A stretch of DNA of 64,000 bases from Atrichornis clamosus (Eukaryota; Chordata; Aves; Passeriformes; Menuridae): NCBI GenBank assembly GCA_013400975.1, contig WBMZ01011679.1:310001-374000 (forward strand), in the 5' to 3' direction. The stretch's first letter is position 1; the number at the start of each line of letters is the position of its first letter. The position numbers were made by a program, and so were the translations under genes. This document shows, one piece after another, positions 13,269 through 25,450 of this stretch. A model generated the notes under the pieces. The model made no database searches and was not told the origin of the DNA. It worked only from the letters and a program-made list of their open reading frames with translations.

Positions 13269-16218
13269 AAACCCAAACAACCCAAAACCAAAGCCCTCCC
13301 CACTCACCCCTGCCAAAAAAAAAAGTTTAGGATCAGTGGAAACGATAGGGCACTCTATCAGCTTTCTTTTGATGTAGTTATCATTTAATTATCTCATTTT
13401 ATAAGTACCAAAATGTAAAAAGTCTTACAGAAGCTCCTCCCTCAGCCTAATTGCCTAATTTGGTATTGTGTTCTTATGAGTTAATCAGCAGGTTTGGAAC
13501 CATTAGATTGACTCAGCTCTTGAGCTAATGATGGTAGAATGAAAAATTAGACATCATAAAGTTCACTTTCTCTTGGAAAAGATATTTACATTTTAGAACA
13601 TAGGAAGAAAAAATATATTGTCTCACTCCTCTGTAATGACAGCAATAAAATGCACCCACTGAAATATGAATATGTCCTCATACAAATGTTTCTGTGCATA
13701 AAGCAATTTTGGCAAGAAATTGAAGGAGAGTATTTGGGGATTAATCTCTGCTTTTGAAACTAAGGCAACATTAAAAAATAATCACCAAATGTAATTATGA
13801 CTACAGTAAAAAAAAATCAAAACCAGAAAACTGCCAACCTTATACAAAGCTATAAAAGCAGCAGAAGCCTTTATGTATTAATAGGTTTTATATTCTGATC
13901 CCTTCTCCAGAGCCTAGAGAAACAATGGGAAGATTACCACCTTTAAGACTTATTTCTCTGGCTAACAGGTGTCTGTAGTATCTCAAACCGCTGCCTTACA
14001 GTTAAGGTACACAACTCTGACAGGAATTTCTTCTGTTAATAAATTTAGTTACCAAACTAAAATACCAGTAGAATTTAGGTGCCAAAGTTAAGCTGAATAA
14101 TGAAAGCTCTCACTCAGCTGTGTTTAACACTGGTTCATCAAGATTTATTATTCCCTCAATGAGAGAATTTAAACCATGTTTTCTGTATCCCTGGAAAGCT
14201 CCCTTCTGTTCATTAGCCCCTCTGCTCACAGAGTGCCACTATAAATAACAAATGTTAGTGAGTCTAGTGATTCAAATACTCATAATGGATGGGGAAAGCT
14301 GATAATGATCCCTGCCACATTCTTGGACATAGTTCTGAAATGGCATGGCTCAATTAGGTGTTGTACAAAGACACCCAAATATCTTCTGAAACCCCCAAAT
14401 TGGACTGTGATATCCAAATTTGTTCCTGACCTAAAAGCTATCCTGCTTCAGGTACACAAAGTAGACTGTCCAGAGCTAATTCAAGTATTTTTATGTGTAC
14501 TGTATTATAATGCACCATGTACACTAACCTCTTTTCAAATACAAGGAAACAGGCTTAAAGCCTAAGAAAACAGATAAAAAGAAAAACCTCTGGAATAATT
14601 ATTTGCCTGTGCTGAAAATCTGCTGAGATTTCATTCCATTTCCCTGTTTATGACACTAAGTAGTCTCGATGTTATCTTTCCAATTTCTTACTTTATCGTT
14701 TTGCTAAGGCCTAAAGAGAGAGAAAATCAAGTACTGCAAGTTTGAATAGTGTAGAATAAATTCACTCCTAGTTTTCCAAATCCCAGTCTTCAGATTTGTT
14801 AAAACCTAAGGGAAATACGGTCAAGCTTGTAGGGTCAGGTAACAGTTTTTATTTTATTTCTCTGGTATATGGAGTTAGACAGCATCAGGAGACAAAAGAG
14901 CATGATAAAAACTCTTTCCCCTGTGAAAATAAAAAACTTCACTGTTACAAAAAAAGTCTTCTTTTTAAGACAGCATGACAAACTATTGTAACAGACAGAC
15001 CACGCTACTAACTGGACAGTTAGAGTCTTTCAAAAAAAGAAAATGTATATACTAGTTAATCTCAAAGAAGTAAAATCCTCTAGGAAATTGCATAGACTTC
15101 ACGTAATTTTTCTGTTCGGTTAAAGCAATTTTGCTTTAAAAAGTTGTTGACTTTTCTTTAAAACCCAAAGATTACCATGCCAAAGACAAGAGTCAAACTA
15201 TGTCACAGTGTATGCTGAAAGTAGGTAGATTGATTAGCCCAGTATCTTCCAAAATCCAAATATTCTTTCCTGAAATTACTTAAATTGTAGCCTCTCATCT
15301 TCTATTTGCAAGCTACATCACTATAAGAAAAGAGGATTGGCAGACCAATCAGCTCACACCACTCCAGATCATTCAGTGCAAGCCTGGCTATCATCTTTCC
15401 TCCTGCCATTCATGCAAGAGCTGCATTTGACCCCTCCATTTCCTTCCTTTACCACTTATGATCTCCAGGTCTGAGCCACCAAAAGATCTCCTGAGGCTTC
15501 AGACTATTTTGCTGGGTGCCTTAGGCATGCATGATGGAAACACACACAAGACTCATCCATTTTTTGAATGAAAAAAAGATACTGGATTTATCAAGTAACT
15601 TACAACCATCAATTCTGATACAACTTAACTGCCAATTTCCCTATAGAGTATTCAAAAACTTGAAAGCAAATCTTCCAAGTGTTCCTATCCCAACAAAGGG
15701 AAGAAGTTGAAGATACCCTTGTTTTCTCTGCATTTATTTGCATCCTTGCAGAGCATTGGCTTATAATGAAAACAATCAGGCAGAAATGTAACTCCAGTAT
15801 TTCTTCTACACTACATTTACGTTCTGTTGCAGCAATCACTTAGGAAAAAAAATGAAACTAAATTCTACCAAAGGAGGAAAAGAATCCCAGAATATTAAGC
15901 GAACACATTCACTTACATGGCAAAAAAAAAGAGGACTTAAGAAGAGTGCTTAAAGAATTTAATGAGGAGTTTTGTGCTTTCTCTAAATCTTTTGAATTAC
16001 TGACTAAACAATGTTGTATTAACCAGACATTACTTGAGTCACAAAACAGACTCAGCTCAGGAATCATATATCGTTAGTATCTCAGACTTTGTTCCCAGTG
16101 AAGCCTTTAACCAGAGAAAACTCACTTTTAATGTCTAGCTGATGAAAATTTCCTACCTAATGTTTCATTTGTGGTTTGTTTGTGGTTTTTTAAAAGAAAG
16201 ATAACCACTTTGAGAAAA

Positions 16219-16262
16219 TATGTGTGTGTGTGTGTGTATATAAATATATATATGTATATATC
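16219..16262. repeat. (TG)n-(TA)n microsatellite
   Basis: A run of TG repeats passes into interrupted TA repeats. It is a simple-sequence repeat likely to vary in length between individuals. Confidence 0.95.
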
Positions 16263-18692
16263 TCTTTAAAATCCCACAATATAAAAAGCTTTATGGCTGT
16301 TGTTCAGTAAATCTGCTCTTCAGATCAAATTTCTAAAAGCCTCTGAAGAATGAGGCAGGAGTTTAGATACTACTAGCTCTTAACATTCAGAAAACAGAAG
16401 TGAAAGAGGCTGATAAATTTATACCTAAAATCTTGTTTAACAAATATGCAAGAGACCTGAAAAGTGCTCTGAGAAGTGACAGAATCTCTTTGCTATACAT
16501 ATAAACTTGGTAATTGTCTTCAAATGGGAAGCTCTTCGTGACTAAACAATGAAAAGACAAATATGGGTAAATTGTTGGTAATTTACAGCTCCTTTGCAGA
16601 TTCAAGATTTTCCACTGAAAAATTTTCAGCTGACTGCTTTGAATACATAACTTGTCTGCTGTAGCTTTTGGAAATCTGGTTACCTACCTAGATGATTATG
16701 AAGCTGACATTTACTGTATGTGCAATTATGGAATATACAGTGTCACTGCTTTCAAATGTCACCTCTTTGCTACAATTCTTATCTTGCAGAACATGTCCTT
16801 GCCTCCCTTGAGGGAAGCAGTCTTATTCAACTAATATGAATGAACACTGGCAAAATATTTACAAAAGCAATTAGCTCTTTGGAGTGTCTAATTTGACATC
16901 TTCAAAGGGTCAGACTTTAGGAATGAAATTGTCAAACCTCTGGAGGAAAAGCCCCATTATAAGGTCCACCTTGTCTCAAGGTGGCATCTAAAATTTTTAC
17001 TCTTCAAAAGCTTTGGTTCTCTTTTTTGTCTAGATTATGTTCAGATATAATGCTGTATGATAAGACAGAGGGTGAAGGATATGCGTACACCCTTACTCAT
17101 GAGAGTTGATATGGGAAATCTCACAAGACTTTAGAAAGGGACAGTTTTTGTAGGATTAAAATTCTTCCTTACCGTTCTAAATACAGGTTGACAGTGTGTG
17201 TTTAGTTTATACTAAGGGCAAGATAACATTTTTTTCTGTCTAGATCAGTATTTTCACAGTAATAATATGCAATTATTGCTAATATGAAGTACCCTTTTCC
17301 ATTCTTAATAGATACTCCATCCATTTTTCAGCATTTGACATTTTAAAATAAATACATGATTAGATAAATAACTGTTTTATACCTCTCTTTATGTCAGTCT
17401 TTATTATAAAGGGTATTTTGCTAGAAAAGATCTCAAAAAAAAAATCTAATTTTTCATTCCAAACTTTTCTCTCTTCTTGCTTGCTGTCATCCCTTCTGAC
17501 TTGGATATTTTCTTCATTCTAGCATTAAATTATGAGCTTGAAATACTGATAAAAGAGATCCTGAAAACTGAATCAAAATGAATCTTTTACCTAGATATTT
17601 TGAAATAAAAATTATTCAGGGATATCTTTGTGAGTGTATGTGTTTGCAACTGTGGCAATGCAGAAATAGTCCTAAAGAAAGAAATAAAAATGTGTAAATT
17701 CAAGTTTCTTGTCTGGATATTTTTTTTTTCCCCACACATGCAAAATTGACTTTTATGGTCAGTCTTTGAACTCTGCTGTCTGCTCTAGGAAAAAACTATT
17801 ATAAACAGTGTAGATGGTTGCAGGGGAATTATTTCTGTTAGAATAAGCAGCAATTTTACTTGACCTATGAAGTCAATATTGAAGTGAAGATTTGGTCTTA
17901 AAATGGCAACAACTGAGAACCACTTTTTAAATAGAAATCCTATTAAATGTTTTCACTTCATAACAGTGCCTACAGATATTCCATGTTTTCTGCTGAGGAA
18001 ACTTGCCTACATCACAAAACTTTAAAAAAATTCTCTCCACCAGAGGTACTGATGTTTTTTCAATCACACAGCTAACATGCACAGTGCTTTCAAAGAAGCC
18101 TCTACTGTGAAGAACTGCTAATGCTCAAGAGGGCGTCTTTACTACTAACATGTGCTGGGTAAAAAGTTATCTTCATGGGTTTCATAGCCTCTTCTGTGTT
18201 AGATACTTCCTAATGTTCATTACATGCAGTTGAGGAAAAGACAGCCACATACACAGACTTAAGGAAAAATTAGGTTGAAATGCCAATCATAGTTGGCTGT
18301 CACATACAATGATGAAATAAAAATGACCTCTACGTGGTCACACTGTTGGTTTCAAGAACTAAGATGAGCTTGAGCTCACTGTCAGCTATGCTTGTCAAAA
18401 ATAAGGTAGCAGAGACATTAACATCAACATCAGATGACAGTTCTATTACAAATATGAGATGAAAAGAAACCAACGGACATGAAAAAAGGGTTTTCTTATG
18501 CTTAATTGGGACAGAATGACATTGCTACATAAGGATTTTATTTAACAGAGGTCTTTAAAATGCTTCAGACTAAATGTGACATGAAAATTATTCTATTGTA
18601 TATAGATTTACTGAACAAACAGCTATAACAATTAGAACTATCTCTTACCATGGAATTTTGATATGAATATAGAAATAAGACCTTTAAGTTAC

Positions 18693-18752
18693 CTTTAGAA
18701 ATGTAGTCCACAATGCAGTTACTGATTGCGACAGAAGGATTTCTTTCAACCT
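18693..18752 (-). CDS. DIAPH3: Candidate DIAPH3 C-terminal tail exon (uncertain)
   Basis: On the minus strand a 60-nt segment is bounded by a CAG acceptor (GAGACTGCAG, with a weak pyrimidine tract) and an AAAG/GTAACT donor. Its phase (two bases completing a codon, 19 codons, one base left over) is exactly that required to follow the exon at 23412-23471, and it is open throughout. It would encode E-VERNPSVAISNC, then IVDYISK. Like the mammalian DIAPH3 exon after the CNH motif, it starts with glutamate, and an I..C pairing occurs in both, but the resemblance is weak. The tail of this family evolves quickly, so weak similarity does not exclude homology. It may equally be a chance open segment. 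Confidence 0.35.
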
Positions 18753-18926
18753 CTGCAGTCTCAAAAAGCAATCTGTATTTTTTAACTTTAATTTTATTAT
18801 CGCTTTTCTTTACTCACGGCATTTTGAATATGATCTGCTTGTAAAGATAAACACGCTGCTGCATTTGGGGTGAGTGTATATATGCAATCAAAGCTGCATC
18901 TCAAATTTGTATTCATGCAATTCAGG

Positions 18927-18949
18927 TAACATTAGCCTGGCTAATGTTA
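18927..18949. repeat. 23-bp near-perfect palindrome
   Basis: The arms TAACATTAGCC and GGCTAATGTTA are exact reverse complements, 11 bp each, separated by one T. It could extrude as a hairpin or bind a dimeric protein (the arms contain TTAG/CTAA cores). No gene boundary is next to it. Confidence 0.8.
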
Positions 18950-20262
18950 GTGCAAATAAATGTGTAGCCATAGCAGCCGAGTACTTGATGCAGGCTGCAA
19001 AACCTGACCAAAACCTTAGTGAATAATGCAGCTTTCAGTGCTGCAGTGGGCTCTCTACTGCCTTGGATATGCTGCTTGTGTATTTGAGCTTCAGTAGCTT
19101 GAAATAAATGTACAAGCTGCAAATATGTCTTGACTCTTGTTGCATATAATTGATAAACTTAGATCAGCCATAACTATTAGCTGCTTGAATTGATCTTCTA
19201 ATGTGAAAAATCCTGATCACTGAAAATTAAGTGCTTTCTTCTGCTCCCTAAATAAAATAAAAGAGCTCCTCTCTTAGATGCTATTGAATCCAAAGTACAC
19301 CACTAAAATTATACCGATACTCTGCTTGTGTCATACAGTGCTCTGAATTGGAATTACTGCAAAAGCACATACCACAATATTTACTGTAGTCTGGGCCCTT
19401 CCCAGTTAAAGCAAACTGTAACATTAACAGGTAGTTTTGTACATAGATGTAATTCAGTTGTTAAGTTAAAAATACAAAACACTATGAATGGTAACAAAAT
19501 ATACCAATCGTTATCCACATACTAATCTAGTGTATATTATTTGCATTCTTAAGGTATTAAAACGTTTCTAAGATTCAGCAATTCCAAATGTATATTATTT
19601 CGATTAGTTATGCAGCAGGACTTTTTCTCCACAAGAAATACTGTGACTTGATGGGCCTCATCACAAGCATTAAAAATACAACTGGTAATTCTGATCACAA
19701 AAATAGAACAGGTTTAAACTTGACAAAACCTACATATCATGTTAGAAAGAGGCAATCTGTTCAATAAAAGAAGAATGCAGTAGGACTGAAAATAACACAC
19801 CCATTCGGCTACCGTGGGATGCAGCATGAGAACCAGTACTCCTTTTTAATCAGAAGTAACAGCTGAACACTGCCAAAGCTTTCTGGTGAGTTCAAAAGAT
19901 CATGAAGAGAAAAATGGCCCAGCAATAGCTAGCACTTCACTAAATGTACTATTCCTGTCTTTTTTTCCTTAAGCTATTTAGTTAAAGGGAACACTTTCAG
20001 TTCGCAGTTCTAGAGTTAAGTAGCACTGGCTTGCTCCTCTGTATTACGTTGTTTTAAAGGGCTTGGCTAAGCCTGAAAAGCAAGTGCTAGTTCGGTACCT
20101 TGTGTAGCATTGTACTGAGGGTGACATTGGCAATGGTTAGGGAAATTTCCTTCCTGCTTCCATCTGTACGACAGCCATGGAGAAAGTGTGTGTTCAGGCT
20201 GCATTTCTCTCCCTTGTCATGCCCTGTGAGACATGGAGCCACTGCTCTCTAGCTTCCTGCCC

Positions 20263-20811
20263 TGTGTTCACGTGGGATAGAGTTAATTTGCTTCCTAGTA
20301 GCTGTGTTTTGGATTGAGTCTAAGAATAATGCTGATAACAAACTGATGTTTTAGTTGTTGCTCAGCAGTGCTTACCCTAAGTCAAGGAATTGTCAGGTTC
20401 CCATGCAGTGCCAGTGAGCAGTGGCACAAGGGGCTGGCGGGAGCACAGCCGGGACAGCAGATCCAAACTGGCCAAAGCGATATTCCATACCATATGGCAC
20501 AGACTCAGCATGCAACCTCGGGGAGCTGGTCAGGAGCCACTGATTGCTGGGAAGGGACTGGTTCAGCACTGGTCCATGGTGGTGAGCAACTGTATTGTAT
20601 GTAATTTGTTTCTCTTGTGCTTCATTCCTCTCCCTCCCTCTCCTTTTCATTATGACTACTACTGCTATTATTATCACTATTTTACTTATTTCAATTATTA
20701 AACTTTTCTCAACCCATGAGTTTTACCTTTTTCTGATTCTCCTCCCCATCCCATCAGGGAAGACAAAGCAGGTGGCTCCTTGATACTTAGTTGATAGCTG
20801 GGGTTATAACA
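20263..20811 (+). mobile_element. Solo LTR of an avian endogenous retrovirus
   Basis: About 550 bp match an LTR family I recognise from neoavian genomes (TguLTR5-like in zebra-finch nomenclature, from memory). Landmarks in order: GATAGAGTTAATTTGCTTCCTA near the start; AACTGGCCAAAG followed by ATATTCCATACCATATGGCA at about 20467-20499; a decayed TATA region just after CTCAGCATG; a pyrimidine and TTATTATC-rich stretch; a polyadenylation signal ATTAAA near 20697; then CTCAACCCATGAGTTTTACC and TTCTGATTCTCCTCCCCATCCCA; and a terminal GGGGTTATAACA. No gag, pol or env sequence lies on either side, so this is a solo LTR left by recombination. No clear target-site duplication was found, so the ends are approximate. 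ORFs at 20368-20783 are within the LTR and are not genes. Confidence 0.85.
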
Positions 20812-23373
20812 CTATTTATGCTTGGGTCTTATTTGGATTCTATAATTTTTAAGATAAATAACTTTAATCATAAAGACTAAACCAGATTTTATTAATTTAG
20901 TTGGTTGTGTTTTGAAACAGAAGAGATTAGTTAGAACTTGATGGCATCTGTCCAACAGAGATTATTACCCTCTGAAGGATTCAGAGAACAGACACTTCTA
21001 GTCATGGATTGCAATTCTTTAGGACTACATGATGAATCCTAGGTATGAATCTGTGTGTGCATTAATAAAGCAGATCTACTGTAAGTGAATTTGTTAGTCT
21101 CAGCAGGATAAACAGTAACCAAACCAGTTACCAGTTAACCCAAACAGCCAAAACCAGGACAGAAGTAAACAAGAACAGTGCTTGAATTGCTACTTAAGGA
21201 CTTTTAGCAATCTCCACATATTTTAATGTTACGTTAAGACAGTGGTGTTTTTTCCATGATATAAAATTCAGCATCTATTTGAAGTTTTAGGTTGGAGTGA
21301 AAAAAGTAAATCACGAAAGACCAAGCCAATACTTCTGTCTAATGACATATCCCAATTTTTCTGAAGTGAGCTGAAGTCACAGACTTCTTGCTTGTACAGT
21401 GTATATGTAATCAACCATTATATACAGCATTCATCCCTTATTATACACATAGTGATATAAAGAATAGGCTATTGCATGTGTATCTACAAATCAGATATAA
21501 AGTGCAAGAAAAAAATAATACAGAAAACACGAACATAATGTTGAACTCAGAAACAGAAAATTAAAGAAACTTTATCATTATAATTCTTGTCTTGACTGAC
21601 CACATCATTAAAATCAGTGAGGTTATTATTATTATCCAAAAATTAACTTTGACACTCAAGGTCTAGCATTCATTCTAGACAGTATGTAACCTAAATGACC
21701 TATATTTCTATCAAAAAGTAAAAAACAAAGCTTTAATAAGTGAATTCACCGTAATCTACACCAGGTTTATTGCTCTGTTTGGCTCAACATAGGAAGACGT
21801 AACATGTAGATATTGTGACAAGAGTCAACAAATCAAAAACATACTAATGAATTCCTTAAAAGCAAGCTCAGAGCTGTACTAGCCTGTTCCTGAGCTAACA
21901 AGACAGGTGAAAGAAAAGCCAAAATAATTTTTAAATCTCTTAGAATGAGACTGGCTCAAAATGCTATATGGAAAAACTGACTTTAGTAAAAACAACAAAA
22001 AATCCAAGAGTTTACTTTTACTTTTCTCTCCAAATCAAATATCTGAACTTCAATCTTTAGCACCAAATTATATCCATCTGATGTACAAATAACTCCATGG
22101 TTTAGACTAAGAATTTTCAGCATTAAAATCCTGGTGTGTGTCTTATTTTGGTTTTGTTCTTTTGGTTTTTAATCTGAAACATAAAACATGGCCATAATGT
22201 TTGTCCAAAGGCAATTGGTTTGAAAACTAGAAACTACAGCCTGTCCAAAGACAGCTAGCTAGATGGAATGTGTTGATAAAAAGCAATATTCAACATGATT
22301 GTTCTTAAAAGCAGAAATACTTACAGGATAAATTCAGATGTGCTCTGTAGTCATTACTCAAATATCAATATGTTACGTGTTAGACACGTACCTGTCAAAT
22401 ATACTTGATTCCTCTTTGATCCAATTTCTGTAATTATCTTTAAACTATCCTTCCAGCTCTATTTTCTTCAATTTTCTGTTTAATAATGCCAAATTCCGTT
22501 GGGTTTTTTTGCTACAGACACTTAGAGAAATAAACACTTAAATGTGAGGTATAATTACTATAATCAATTTTATGGCATCTGCTTTATAAAATACACAATG
22601 TGTTTAAATATCAAAAAATATAGCATTCTGCTTTAAAAACCAAGAAAGATTTTTTTTTCCTATGAGTTTCAATTTAAATTTCTGTTTAACAGAGGCACCA
22701 CAGATATAAACCTTTTGCTGAGACCACTAGTCATGAGCAACTGAGTCACTCTGAACTCCTTAAGGTTAATTAAACACAGCTAATATAGTAATATTCTGCA
22801 GATTGCCTATCTAACAAAGCTAACAAGCACTCACACCTTCATTGTAACTTTGCTTGTATGAACAAGTCCTGTTGATTATAGTGAGATAGTTCAGCAGTTT
22901 ATGAATAAACATTTACTATTACTTTGTTGATAAAACATGGCTTTTGAATTATACTGGTAAACAATAGCTTAAACCATTCCAGCTATAGTATCAAGAAAAC
23001 CAAGACAAAGAAACACAAAATGAATGCAAAAAGTTCTCTGATTTGGTATAATAAACACTTAGTTACACTTAAAACATTATGCAATCTCTGCTTTCTATTA
23101 CAGTTCCATAATCCCTAAAAAAAAATCCTTGCATAATAATTCTTAAGGATTATAAGAGCACTACAATTTAAAAACATAATCAAATTTTAAATAAATAAAA
23201 CCCCTACAAAAGATAGAAGAGCTTTGCAGAGTAATCAGTAAGTATTGTTTTAGGACATAACATTCAGATGATTCTTAAAAAGCAAGTTCCGATACGGTTA
23301 AGTACTTCACTAATGTACAAAACTAAAAAAATAATCACAGTCTCGAAAGCACAGATCAACTACATAAGCTAAA

Positions 23374-23471
23374 CTAAGAAGAGCATGCAATTCGTGAATA
23401 TGGTTCATTACCATGGTTACAAGCTTTCAGCACAGGCCGCTGTGTGGTTGGACTCAGATTTTGCGGTATGT
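23374..23471 (-). CDS. DIAPH3: DIAPH3 alternative C-terminus by read-through of the CNH exon
   Basis: If the donor at 23411 is not used, the frame of the CNH exon stays open for 12 more codons, GNEPYSRIACSS, and ends at TAG (23374-23376). From memory, a short human DIAPH3 isoform ends CNHGNKPYL. The shared GN.PY directly after CNH at the same exon edge suggests a conserved alternative terminal exon or retained intron, not a random run to the next stop. The protein would keep FH2 and DAD and lose only the distal tail. I did not see a canonical AATAAA on the minus strand in the few hundred bases downstream, so 3'-end formation is unproven. Confidence 0.5.
23412..23471 (-). CDS. DIAPH3: DIAPH3 exon: C-terminal tail after DAD (QRPVLK.CNH)
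   Basis: A 60-nt exon with acceptor TGCTTTTGCAG and donor CATG/GTAATGA, phase 1 at both ends. With the leftover G of the previous exon it reads DIPQNLSPTTQRPVLKACNH. Mammalian DIAPH3 has a near-identical segment here (SLSPMSQRPVLKVCNH, from memory). DIAPH1 and DIAPH2 diverge after DAD, so this exon is the best evidence for the paralogue assignment. The segment follows the autoregulatory domain and is probably unstructured. It lies 396 nt from the DAD exon, by far the shortest intron in the window. Confidence 0.93.
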
Positions 23472-23988
<517 letters not shown>

Positions 23989-24538
23989 CTACGTCACCAT
24001 TGCAATATCAAAGCATAAAGACTAATACCAACAAAAAACAACAATAATGGATATCCATGGTATTATTAAAACTATTTATTTCAAACTTAAGTGTTTTAAT
24101 ACTAACAAATTGCTCTCTTGCAATTAATCACAACAGATTTGGTCTTCTAGAGATTGAACAAGGCCAAATTTTATTCCATTCATTTTGCATTCCTCTTTCT
24201 CTATACTGGGAGTCAAGCGTAGTTTTAAGTGAAATGTCATTTCACTCATATTTTCATTTCAGTACCCTTCTACAACTGCAAATAATCAGTCTCATGTCAG
24301 CTTTCAAGAGCTGTCCCTTATATGATTTGCTACATTAGACAAAAGATCATTTCAGTTATTGTTGTAAAAAATTGAAATTGCTTCTCAGCAGGGAGCTGAG
24401 TGAACAATATTGGACTGGATAGGATATAGTGATATTCACAGGTAGCTTTAATCAAAAACCATTTTCCGTTCACATTTAATAACCTTTGGCCAATATTAAA
24501 TAATTGATGTAGTTCAGGAAAATTCTACTCATCGAATT

Positions 24539-24576
24539 ACATGTGTATAAGATCTAATAATATACACATGTGTATA
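24539..24576. repeat. 16-bp perfect palindrome with a repeated half
   Basis: TATACACATGTGTATA at 24561-24576 is a perfect palindrome. The same half, ACATGTGTATA, also occurs at 24539-24549, so an 11-bp inverted pair overlaps a direct pair. It is simple TA/CA-type sequence that can form alternative hairpins. Confidence 0.75.
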
Positions 24577-24930
24577 ATAACCCCCACAAGAATTATGAAA
24601 GCTACTCTGAGATGGTAAACAAATGCAAGCATTAAACAACCTCCTTTATTTCCTTAAATAAACAGAAAATGTTAGATATTTAAACCTTGTTACCTCATTG
24701 TATGTATGCACAGTAGGACAAGGAACACAACTCCAGGGATTAACTGTATGACAAAAATTCTCGACAGAGGAATAAAGAATTACATGATAAAAATCTCATT
24801 ATGCCCCACTGGGCAAAACTCCCCAGGTCAACACACATCTTGGATAGAGTCAGCCACATCACATAATTCTGCAATTATTACTAACAATGAATATGCAAAT
24901 CAGGATCTAAACTACCTGCTGGATATAACA

Positions 24931-25450
24931 AGATGCTGAGTACAGGGGGACAATCAGTCCTGGTCCTTCTGGCCACACTACTGCTGATACAGGCCAGGGT
25001 GCCATTGGCCTTCTTGGCCACCAGGGCACACACTGGCTCATGTTCAGTGGCTGTTGGCCAGCACCTCCAGATCCTTTTCTGCTGGGCTGCTCTCCAGACA
25101 CTCTTCCCCAGCCTGTAGCACTGCAGGGGGTTTTTGTGACCCAGCTCCAGGATCCAGCACTTGGTCTTGTTTAACCTCATATAACTGGCCCCAGTCCACT
25201 GATCCAGCCTGTCCAGATCCCTCTGCAGAGCCTTCCTGAGCTCCAGAAGATCAACACTTGTCACCCAGCTTGGTGTCATCTGTGGACTGACTGAAGTGGC
25301 ACTGCATTCCCTCACCCCAATCATTGACAAAGATACTAAACAGGACTGAGCCCTGTGGAATGCTACTTATGGCCATCCGTCAGCTGGATGTAACTCTGTT
25401 GTTCACCAGCACTCTGGGCTCAGTCATCCAGCCAGCTTTTTGTCCAGGGA
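24931..25450 (-). mobile_element. CR1 LINE fragment, truncated at both ends
   Basis: Read on the minus strand, this is about 520 bp of CR1 ORF2: TWLDD-like sequence near 25440, then the reverse-transcriptase catalytic region, here STDDTKLG (first residue altered, aspartates kept), followed by [21 protein letters not shown] and the QCYRLGKS segment. It stops abruptly at 24931 in the VLSIL region. The 3' UTR and the terminal ATTCTATGA signature are absent, which simple 5' truncation cannot explain, so a later deletion or rearrangement removed the 3' half. The 149-codon ORF at 24881-25330 is part of this element. Confidence 0.9.

Larger units (their letters stand above)
1..18692 (-). other. DIAPH3: DIAPH3 intron or 3' region after the last candidate exon
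   Basis: This AT-rich stretch lies downstream, in gene direction, of the last exon I can propose. I looked for the canonical DIAPH3 C-terminus (a PEVEALLARLRAL-like end) on the minus strand and found no convincing match, so the terminal exon is probably beyond position 1. Apart from the CR1 copy at 11.9-13.3 kb, a GC-rich islet at 6.4-6.7 kb and short repeats listed separately, I see nothing with gene structure. The ORFs here are short, often lack an ATG, and have no splice-site or family support. Confidence 0.6.
18753..23411 (-). other. DIAPH3: Putative DIAPH3 intron after the CNH exon
   Basis: If the candidate exon at 18693-18752 is real, this is a 4.66-kb GT-AG intron starting GTAATG. It contains the solo LTR at 20.3-20.8 kb and a 23-bp palindrome at 18.9 kb. 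The rest is AT-rich unique sequence in which I see no gene. The first 38 nt can also be read as coding sequence (see the alternative C-terminus entry). Confidence 0.5.

Noticed and set aside
15609..15823. Minus-strand open segment after a CAACAG acceptor-like site, reading ERKCSVEEILEL, considered as the DIAPH3 terminal exon
   Set aside because: The phase fits, but the continuation (HFCLIVFIISQC...) bears no relation to the expected C-terminus, and the SVEE similarity is too short to count.
18922..19122. Minus-strand ORF with EAQIHKQHIQGSREPTAAL, considered as a tail exon
   Set aside because: The best donor would end in phase 0 with a poor GTTTTG site, and no segment matches the formin tail.
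20368..20783. Overlapping ORFs of 62-103 codons on both strands
   Set aside because: They lie inside the solo LTR. LTRs are regulatory sequence and these frames match no retroviral protein.
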